A stretch of DNA of 64,000 nt. It comes from Sipunculus nudus (Eukaryota; Annelida; Sipuncula; Golfingiida; Sipunculidae). Both the position numbers and the translations under genes were made by a program. Within the stretch, counting starts at the first letter, position 1. Each line of letters starts with the position of its first letter. Positions 28,801-40,038 of this stretch are shown here, in pieces. Location of the stretch: positions 42,797,079 to 42,861,078 of the forward strand of contig CM049309.1 of the NCBI GenBank assembly GCA_026874595.1, read 5' to 3'. The notes below the pieces were generated by a model that worked only from the letters and a program-made list of their open reading frames with translations, ran no database searches and had not been told where the DNA came from.

Positions 28801-31800
28801 AATTTTCACAGCATGTTTTTGTTAGCATTTCAACTGTTAACACCAAAAATTTGAAACCAGTTGATCAAAAACTTTAGATTTTATTCAAGTTTACAAGCAC
28901 CATGTCACATATTGCTAGTGTTATGCAGTTTGCTAGAGCTCAGCTCCCCAGCTTCAGCTCTAAGTTCCTTAAATTTGGCATACAGTTAGATTTCTCCAAA
29001 ATCCCCTACCATGCCAAGAATTTGGTCACTAGGACTTAATTCCTTCGAGATATCAATGAAAAACTTCATTTTTCCATTAAAAACCCATTGTTACACTTTA
29101 AGACTGCCTAATATCAAAACCACTGATCTGACTTTAATCATAAATAATATACATATTTTTCTATACATTCGCTATGCACATGCCAGAATGATGTCAGTAT
29201 TGCATAATTGTTTTAAGTTATGGGCCCAAACATAATGCACTTTGTAAAAAATCAAGAAATATATTTACTCCCTTAACAAGGGCATTGCTGAAGCTAGAGA
29301 TTTTTTTGTCAGGGATGTAACATTATTTAATCAAGATTCAATTGAATACCCAAAATTAGTTATGAATTTTTCATATTTTATAAGTTATTAGTATAAATAT
29401 AAAATTAGTACCTTAAATTTTGCCCAACTGTGACCATGGCACTTTTGTTTCCGGTGAGCACTGTTGATATAATTTTCATATCATGCACACATAAGGATTT
29501 CAGCTTTTTAGTTTAGAAAGCTTAAAGAAATTGGCCAAATATTGTAGCTTTTATTAATGTTTTTTATGAGACCCTGTCAGACTTTGGCTCTCTCCAGCCC
29601 CTCTTGAGTCACCTGTATGTTGACCTTGTTGACCTTTCATCAAATTATGCACGCTTGAGGCGAGAATCCAGGCAGCTTATGGCCAGCCACAGTTGATCCA
29701 GGTGTCCAACCCAACTCATCAAGTAGTTTTAACCAACAACATAACAATAAACAATAAATTAATAAAGTTTTATTGGTTTTTAATAACAAATTAAAGAAAA
29801 ATAGAAAAGGAATTTGTTAGTTTATAATAACAGGAAATTAACTTGCAGTTACTGATGATATAAGAATCTTGTATTGATGGGTAGAATGTCACATATTCCA
29901 AATAACACCATGCAGTCACCTATGGCATTTTCAGTTCAATTTTAATGATAAAGAAGTAAATCATATTATTCATTACTAATCATTAGGGATTATATGAAGG
30001 AAATTAATGATAGACAAAGATGCAGTTGATAATATTAATCTAGATTCCTACTGTGTCTAGTGTGTACATTGATGTGAAATAAGTCCAGAATGAATTTTTT
30101 ACAGTTATTTTTTAATATAAATAAAAGCCATAAAACCAGGTACTTATGATCATTATTTAAATGTGTGAATTTTGTATATTCTGGATTCTCAACATCATTG
30201 TTTGGTGAAAACTGAATAAATACCAGACATGGTGCAAATACTTTTAATTGTATTTAAATACGAATATGATTATGTACTCCATTAAATTTCTTGCATAGAG
30301 AATGGGAATTCAGGTAAAAATGAAAGTATATGAACACTCGTGCAAATACTTTCAAAATGTATTCATGAATGCATTCATGAATATATTCTTTATTATTATT
30401 TTAATAATCATATCAGTTATATTTCATTTTAAAAAATCATACGATTCTCTTATTATTTTTAATAAAAATTATATTTGGGACAATATTTGTAATTTTTTTT
30501 AATAAATAGTTAAACTCTTATATTATATGTTCTGCTTATAAGTTATATGGCCAAGTCAAAATCTGTGTGACAGTAGTACTCCATTTGTTAATAAAATAAA
30601 TGAAATCAATCCTCTTCCCTGTCTCCAAAGGTACTATCAAAATCATACATAAGTTAAACAACAACAACTCATAATACAGCTTATATTTATTACCACACAA
30701 AACCAGCATGTGCCTCATTTCTAAATAATATTTTTTTATCATATATAACAGCTGAGCGTCGTGACCCATAGGTCCCTTGTTTCTTTTTTTTGAGACCTTT
30801 AAAGATGTGGTTATCTGTCAACAGGGTACAAATCGCAACAACTGGACCTAGAATCTTCATTCTTGTCATGCAAGGAGGCCCATGAAAGGTGCCTGTGGAA
30901 ACTTGAAATTAGGTCTCTGTTACCCATATCCTTCAAGCTATAGGACTCCGAAGTATCCCTCAGAATAATGGACAATTTGATACAAAAACTGAAGTATCTG
31001 AACAACTAATGCAGAGATCACCATGATTTTTTGCATGGATATTGACCATTAAGTGTTTTTATTAGTTTCTGCAGACTGGTGGAGCCACCTGTATTTTTGT
31101 ATCCGCCAAAACGAAGTTTTGCGGATACTATGTTTTTGACCGAGTTCCTCCACCGCGGCGGCGTTCATTTCCAGAGAGCTCCTCGGAGACTAATGGACCG
31201 ATTTTTCCCAAACTTACACCTATTATCGGGTCACATGTGAACTGGTGCCTAACCAATTTGGGTTGACCTCTGACCTTTCCTCTCTATCCAGTGTCCATTT
31301 GTGGGTCTGTTTCCACTCATAAACCCTCATATCTCGGGAACCGTTTGACTGATCAGGAAATAAAATTGATACAAATGTAGCCCTTGGATTGCTTTATAAC
31401 ATACACAAAAAATGGTGGCGCCACCTGTAACCATGTTTGCACAGTGTCCATCTGTTCATCTGCCTTGGGTTAAAACACTCATATCTCTGCAGTGAATTGA
31501 CTAATTCACCTGAAATTCGTCATGCGTATACATCCAGGATACCTTTCTTGATTTTATGACAGGTGGCGCCACCTACGTTCACGTTCACGCTGATGACATC
31601 CAAGCTTATATCTTGGGAACCGTTTGACCGATCAGGAAATAAAATTTATACAAATGTAGCCCTTTGATAGCTCTGTAACATACACAAAAAATGGTGGCGC
31701 CACCTGTAACAATGTTTGCACAGCGTCTGTCTGTTAGTCTGCCGTGGCCTAAAATCACTCATTTCTCTGTAGTGGTTCGACATAACTGCCTAAAATTTTG

Positions 31801-34800
31801 CAGGTTTATACATCGTGGACAGCTTTCTTGATTTTATGACAGGTGGCGCCACCTACATTCTAGTTAACGCTGCACACATCCAAGCTCATATCTCAGGAAC
31901 CATTTGACCGATTGGGCCAAAATTGTGCATGTGTTTAGATCTCACATAGGTCTTTATCATACACAAAACTGGAGGGGTTACCTGCAAAGATTTTTGCACA
32001 GTGTTTGTCTGTTTGTCTGCCATGGGCAAAAATCGCTCATATACATGTAGTGGTTTGACTTTTCTGCCTAAAATTTTGCAGGTGTATACAACTTGGACAG
32101 CTTTCTGGATTTGTGGTAGGTGGCACAACCTACATACACATTTAGGCTGCAGACATCCATGCTAATATGCAACATACCTCACTCTATTTCCCCTTGCCAC
32201 TCAATCCATGCCTCACTATCCGATTTTGGCAGATACATGTAGTCACTTGTCGGTTACCCGTATTCTAGTTTTAAAAAGTTTACACATTTTTCTCTATTTT
32301 TGAGATATATAAATACAGACTAAATCTTGGCCTGTTGGTTAATCTGTTTGATGCTTCAGTTGAATGGGTATATACTACCATTCTATTGATAAAATTTCCT
32401 TTTGCGAATATCTTCCCAGTCAGCTGAGCGTCATGACCAATGGGTCACTTGTTGTACTAGATATTTATTCTAATATAAAGAGATGTTTACTGACTATAAA
32501 TAGTTTGGATATTGTAATCTTCATGATAAAATATGCTGGTGGCAAAAGGGGAAAATATTACTTGAATGAATTCAGTGTTATGTTCATATATTTCTTGAAT
32601 TATTGCATATTCCCATTCTGCCAGTGTTTACTGCTGTACATTTGCTTTCATATGGTTTGTCAGTCACACAGCCGCTTTCAGTCTTGAGGAAGGTCTGTTT
32701 CATCAGTACAAACCGCTCTATAAATATAACTGTTCATTTGAATGTTTAGCCAAATGATCATGTGATAAAATCTCATGATTTTATATTTTAGATACGTAAC
32801 TCAGAACCACATATCCTGCTCCAGCCACCAACGATTTGGACACCTTGCAGATGGAGGATGGGATATGTGTCTTGCAGGGCCTTTTAAACCAGCGTCCCCC
32901 TGCATCATTTATTCTTTTGGGTAAGGACTGACTTTTTTTTCAGTCAAGCCAATCTGCTGTAAAAAAACTGAATAGTTTCAAGATAATAATTTTGATTAAA
33001 TTGTAAAAGTTGTTTCAGTTTTCATTCATGTTTTTGATCCATACTTAAGAATAAAGTGGATAACGTTTTAACCAAACCAAGAAACTCTGATGCCACATGT
33101 ACTCGAAGGTAACAGTCCAGCATGGAAGCATTAAACCTGATGCATATCCCATTGCACAGGTTCGCATTAGGCCTGTAGGCCTGGATTTAGTAAATTACTT
33201 TTAAGCTGAACTGACTATAAGTCATCAGAGTTCTAGTCTGTCCCTAGTCAGTCATATGTCAAAGCTGTCCCTAATCCTTGACTCATCCTGCCCAGTCACA
33301 TGTGATTCTTGTACCTGATCCTTGAATGTCACTGATCTACCACTAGTCATTCCTGTTCCTGACCAGCTTTTGTCCCTTCATGTCTGTCCCTGATATCCTC
33401 AATTATAGTTCATGTCAGTCCATGACCCATTGATGACCCAGGCCATGTCTGTCCCTGACAAATCACATCCACATCCCATGTCTAAGTACCATGCAATCCT
33501 TCACATTTCTTTGTGTGTATACATGAACCTTTTGACATTTCCAGATATATAATTAAAAATGTATCAAATCAGTAGCTTCATCAAAGTGCTGATCCTCTTC
33601 ATATCATAAAAAAAAGTACAGATGTATGCCTGCATGCCTCAGTTAATATTCAGATGAACAGATTATTCAAGTTAGATCTCTGGTGTAGAATTGAAGCCAG
33701 TGGATACCATTGAATCTTTATGGCCTATATATTCATTGTCTCTTACAGTCAGTTAGCTGTGATTTTGGGGTCATTGGGTTCATGTTTGATGTCAATAGGT
33801 TGGTACTCATCAAACAATTCCTCTAGTGATCACAATTACTCTCACTGAGTTTACACCTACTCAGATACCACTTGTACTGGGAAACGTTTGTCACACCATG
33901 CCTTGGACATTGACAGATCGTTTTAATGAAACATGCCTTGTTACATATATAACATCCTGTTTAATACTGTTGATGAACTAGAATGGCATTCAGGAAAGCA
34001 CATATCACTGCAGTGGTAAAACATACTACTGGTTTCTTCCCTTTATCTGGATGCCCTTGTCCACAACATTTCAAAAGTCTGGTGGAAGTTGGTTCAGTAG
34101 TATTTTAGTAATCTTGCTAACAGTCAAACAAACCAACAAACAAGCAGGGGTGAAAACATAAACTCCCATGAGGTGAAAAGAGGCTTATAGCTTATTTTTT
34201 GTTTGTACTTTGTTGATATATTAAAGGAAGGGTCCAAAGTCAGCCATTGAATCTCGCTTTGAAAATTTCCTGAAAAAAACAACATTATATTGATGGCCAG
34301 TTAAAATATATATAGGGAACATTTTATTTATGTAAAATAGAATTTGTCAGTATCTGTATATATAAAAAAACATAAATGTCCTCACAATATCGAGAGTCAG
34401 TTATTCAAATCCAGCATATGCAGTCAGGTCTCATCGATTTGAAACAAATTTTATATGGAGGTAATTCTTATATGTTTTAACATTATATTGAATAAAATTT
34501 CAACACTTCTGGATAATTTCCTTACCCATTGCAGATTACATGTATCCAGTAATGCTTTAAACATTTATATAACATATAGTTTACATAACATATAGTTTGC
34601 TGTTTATGAGATTTATTTTCAACAACTCAAGTCAAATGTAAGTATAATGCTAATCAAATGAATTATAAATTTAAAAATGACTAGTTCATAATATTTTCAA
34701 TTGAAAGTCAAGCTTATAACCAATCTTGAAAAAAAAATTTTAATCAGCTTTGACATAGTTAATATATTAAACATTAAAACTTAATTTTAATTCATATGTA

Positions 34801-37800
34801 TAAATATTTTTAACCATGTAATTTATAACCATTTAAAAATAGATACTCTTATCAATGAAATAATTGGGTTTCTATCAGATTTCCATCAGATTTATGCATA
34901 ATAAATTTGTGATATGCATATAATCACTTGATAAAATGAATATATAATATTACTTGAAAATAAATATAAATTTCAATGAACCGTACTATTGGATATTTAT
35001 CTTGCACATGAATAATTTAATTTTAATTGAAACTGAAAAAAATGCAACTTTAGCATGAGCAGTAGTCTGGTATTGTCGGGGTGGCAATATGTGACATTCA
35101 TGTACAAAGGCCCTGTACCGATTTCAGGCAAAGTGGCCCAGCCCTAGCCATAAACTCATACACTAAGCACCCTTCACAGGGAAAAGTAAGTATTTTTATT
35201 CACTTGAGAAATCTCGAGACTCGCCTTTGATCTCTAATAAAGGATGCTCAGACTGCCAGTACTAATCCACTCAACAAACACCTACATCCCCTGGGAGACA
35301 TTTCACTCTGTACTTTGGCAGTCACTGTACATTTTCATAAGTTAATAATTAAATTATTTCATTAAAAAAAATTTACCAAATATTCATTGATATAATTTAG
35401 GTTCTATATGTGTGGCAGAATGTCATACAGTAAAAAGATTTACAGACACGTTATAATAATAAAAGTATAGTGGACCCTTCTTATTATGGACATGTGTACT
35501 ACCTTGTTTATTGCCTGTGTTAGTTAGGTGACCTCTCAGCCAAGAACAAGGTAGGAACAATATGTGTACCAAATTTGAGGACACAATGTGAAGCTCTTCA
35601 AAAGTTATAGGGTTCTTGAGAATTTTGGCAGATTGGACCTTGAAGATGTACGTCAAGGTCACTGGATTTTGAACTGGTCTGAGTTTGGGATGGGAACAAT
35701 GAGTGTTTAAAATTTGGGAGGAAAATATGCAGCTCTTCAAAAGTTGTCGGGCTCCCAAGATAACCTACAGACACGCTGACGATGATGAAAACAGGCAGTC
35801 ATGAAGTGTAACAATAGGTTTTAATGGGATATAAAGGTTTTCCTTACTATCTTGAAGGAACAAAGTCTGTGACATCTAACTGTATGCCAAATTTTGGATT
35901 TATATACGTCCAGTGGTTTCAAAATGTGCCCTGTTAAAGGATGTCCGGCTGGACAAAGAACCATGACTATAATTCAGAACTGAGCTAACAAATATTCATA
36001 AATTCCCAGTAATATGACCTGAGGATGCATTACCAGAATTATCTGTTATTTATTTTAAGGTTGCATTTTTACCTGAATGTTAAGTGCATTGTTTTCATAG
36101 GTTGGAGTGTTTCATTAACTTTTAAATATTATTTCGATTCTGTTCCTATGTATCAGTTGAATAGTTAAATGACACAGTGTAACTATCAATGGCTGAATGC
36201 CCTGAATTACATTGGAGGGGATCTTGTATATTACATAATTTACAGTCAGCTAATACAGTTAAGTTTGCAGAATCAACCACCTGGTGGCTACATTTAATTC
36301 AGATGGGGACCAGCCAAGAAGTATGGTATTCTGGATTATACTGATGTAGTATGTGTAAATTAGAGATATTAGAGATTCATTGACATAGGTACTGTGGTTG
36401 GCTTTATATTCGCAAAGGTTAAATTTTCGCAATTTTCACATTATCACTGTTTCGTGGGTGTTCCATTTTCATGATCTCACAATCCAGAAACTTATACAGA
36501 GTATCTTAAAACATAAATCAAATAGTCTTTAAACTTTGACAATTAATGCAGGGACATATTAATATACATGGAATACCAGTGCAATGAGGGTATGGTAGAA
36601 ATAACTGTTCACCCGTATGAATGGGGAGTCTTTTTCACTGAGGTTTAATTTTCAGGATATATTCCCCCTTCGTGAATATCACAAATTTGAAACCCTTGTG
36701 AACATAAGCCAACCACAGTTCACTGTAGAACCATCTTTTGCTGTACTTGGTATCTGCTCTTTTTTCCTTTCAGATATCTTTTACCTCAATCAACAGCTGA
36801 CCTTAATTATTATGTATTATGTTGGGGGATATATGCAGACTAATTAAAATTTTCTTCAGGGCTCCATATATTGTGTCAATACTGCAGAATACTGACTGAA
36901 TTTTTCTGTTTTCAAATATAGGATAAACAATGACTGGTCATTTGACGATGCCATATCCAGAAAATTTGGATGTCAGGTGAAAGCTTTTGACCCAAGGTGA
37001 GTTCAATACTAACCATATGCATCCATGCAGGATGACAAACATGTAAAATGTAACACTGCATGGTTCAGAGCAACTTTAAAAAAAATACTTTTGTAAAATC
37101 GCAGTCCTAAGAGGGTGTTATTATTTTTAGAATATTTCAGTTAACCATGAGTTTTAGCAACAATTTCAGTTTTATAGGTCAAAATTGAGGATTCTTTTTT
37201 TGTTTCAATAAAACCAGTACTTGCAGTCAAGTTTGATGGTGGTCATGTAATCATCATCTGTTTGTTCATTTGTCTTTCTGTCATTCTGTGAAGAGCACAT
37301 GTTAACAGATAGTAATGTAAGTTATCCCTGGGATTTAAGGAGAGTTTGGTCATGAGGAATAGAAGAGTTCCAAAAGCAGATTAAGGATCATATTTTCATG
37401 GCTGTACATTTGTCTCTTTGGCAAACTTAATGAACAGCTATGGCTGCTGACATTTGGTAGAAGAATTTTGTTCTGTCAGGGAACTTCTATTATTTTCAAT
37501 AATAAACTTTATGTTTAGGAATTAATCAGTGGTTTGTGTCCTTGTCACTTTGTATATGGACCTCTGTCTACAATATACAAGTTCACAGACTCTTTTATTG
37601 AAAAAAAAACATATCAAATTCAGTGCAGATCAAGTGAGAAAATGTCAGTGATAAGTTCTGGGGTTGCTATTCACAATACTCCCACATCAGTGTGTGGATC
37701 AAACTTCCATTACAAGGATTGGATGATCTTGTATTACATTATTTATTCTTTACTATAGCTTGATGTGTCTCCTTGTATTGTGTTTCAGTATGCGGATCGG

Positions 37801-40003
37801 GGATCACAAGCACAGTGCCTTGGTGTACTTTTATCACACTGGTATTGGAGGAACCAACACTGTCAACAGCAGAGGATGGAAAATTAGAACACTGAAAAAA
37901 CTGTTTGAAGAATTAGGAGATTCAGGGGTAAGTAAAAAGAATGGTTGTATACAAAAACAAAGGTCTTAGTGAAGGTTTTTTCTTTGATTTTTCCACAACA
38001 GTGAAAGGGGACAGAGCCAAGCTGGTAATGGAGATGTAATTGCTTGCCATTGATCTATTCCACCACCCCTGCCAATTCTTGTGCAGGTTTAAACAGCCAG
38101 TAAACCCTTAAATATTTACCCAAAAAGCAGAACTTGGTGAAATTAAAATTGTATCTGCCAAAACAAAGTTTTGCTGGACAGATTTTTCCAAAACTTGCAC
38201 CAATTATCGGGTCACATATGAACTGGTGCCTAACCAATTGGCGTTGACCTCTGACCTTTCCTCTCTGCCCAGCGTCCATTTGTGGTCTGTTTCCACACAT
38301 AAACCCACATATCTCAGGAACCGTTTGACCGATCAGGAAAAATTTTTTGTACAAATGTAGCCCCTTGGATAGCTTTATAACATACACTAAAAAATGGTGG
38401 CGCCACTACGCTATTAACACTGCGCTTTAACTATAGGCCTACTGCCTATATGATAAGCACTGTTTGTTATGACCTCGTATCCTGAATTGCTACACCAGAG
38501 GGGAGCACTGTATTTTTATCCAGTCAGATGAGACCTTGTGCTTGAAGACATGGCCAAGCGAGGAATACAAGGAGCCAATCATGTTCATTTCGTTTTGAGT
38601 GACAGCTCATTTTCCCGGTAACTGTCTGAACAGGCCACAGGCTCAGAGAGAATTGCCGCAGACATGGTTTGCTTAGGGCCTTGGGCACATAGGATGCCCA
38701 GCCGGAGAGCTGTAATTCAACCGTAACGTAACAACAAAGGCTGCGTGCACACCTCGCTGGCTGGTTTTAGTTCTGCAGACAACAGATACATGGCTATGCC
38801 AACACAGTCATACTGTCAGAATGGAATCGGTTGATGATGCAAGAATGCAGAGGGAGCAATTAAAATTCGACCGTAATCTGTCTTCAAACGGCGCTTGAAG
38901 CGCAGCTGTGGGCGGAGCCAGGATGCCTGTCGAGTGTTTGTTTATTGGCATCTGGTTGGCTGCTTGTCACATCATACGCACGTGTTTTTCAGTGGACAAC
39001 GAGCCGCCATCTGGTGTCTAAATATATCATAAATGGTCAAAGCTGGCAGCGTGAAAATCAGTTGCTTCTTTAGAAGCGTAAGATTTCCGCTGCCTCGGGA
39101 GCGTATGGTGCCACCTGCAACCATGTTTGCACATGTCCATCTGTTCATCTGCCTTGGGTTAAAATCACTCATATCTCTGCAGTGGTTTGACTAATTCACC
39201 TGAAATTCAGCATGCGTATACATCCTGGATAGCTTTCGTGATTTTATGACAGGTGGCGCCACCTACATTCACGTTTACTCTGCAGACATCCAAGCTCATA
39301 TCTCGGGAACTGTTTGACCAATTGGGCCAAAATTTTGCATTTGTATAGATCTCACATAGCTCTTTATCATACGCAAAACTGGTGGCGCCACCTGCAGCCA
39401 TTTTTGCACAGCTTCCGTCTGTTTGTCTGCCATGGGATAAAATCACTCATATCTCAGCAGTGGTTTGACATATCTGCCTAATATTTTGCAGGTTTTTACA
39501 TCCTGGATAGCTTTCGTGATTTTATGACAGGTGGCGCCTCCTACATTCACATTTACGCTGCAGACATCCAAGCTCATAGTTTGGGAACTGTTTGAAGGAT
39601 TGGGCCAAAATTTTGCATGGATATAGATCTCACATAGCTCTTTATCATACGCAAAACTGGTGGCGCCACCTGCAACCATTTTTGCACAGTGTCAGTCTGT
39701 TTGTGTGCCACGGGCTAAAATCACTCATATACATGTAGTGGTTTGATTTATCTGCCTTAAATTTTGCATATTTATACAACTTGGACAGCTTTCTGGATTT
39801 TGTGGTAGGTGGGGCAACCTACATACACATTTCGGCTGCAGACATCCATGCTTATATGCAACACGTCACTCTATTTCCCCTTGTCACTCAATCCATGCCT
39901 CACTTCACCCGTTCCAATCTGATTTTGGCGGATACACATAGTCGCTTGTCGACTACCTGTATTCTAGTTAACTTGGATAATAAGAAGTATAATAATAATA
40001 ATG

Positions 40004-40038
<35 letters not shown>

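Larger units (their letters stand above)
26366..32453 (+). mobile_element. Family-1 element with about 335-bp core tandem units, split by two nested insertions
   Basis: 5' end TTAGCTCAGCTGACTGAAAG plus a long (CCGT)n/(CTGT)n tract at about 26413-26486; 3' end CAGCTGAGCGTCATGACCAA...GTCACTTGTT. Core units recur at about 26805, 27134, 27471 and 27811, each with a GAGACCTTT start and most with GGTGGCGCCACC. The core is interrupted by 28144-30781 (family 1) and 31099-32270 (family 2). Removing both leaves about 2.3 kb. Confidence 0.85.
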
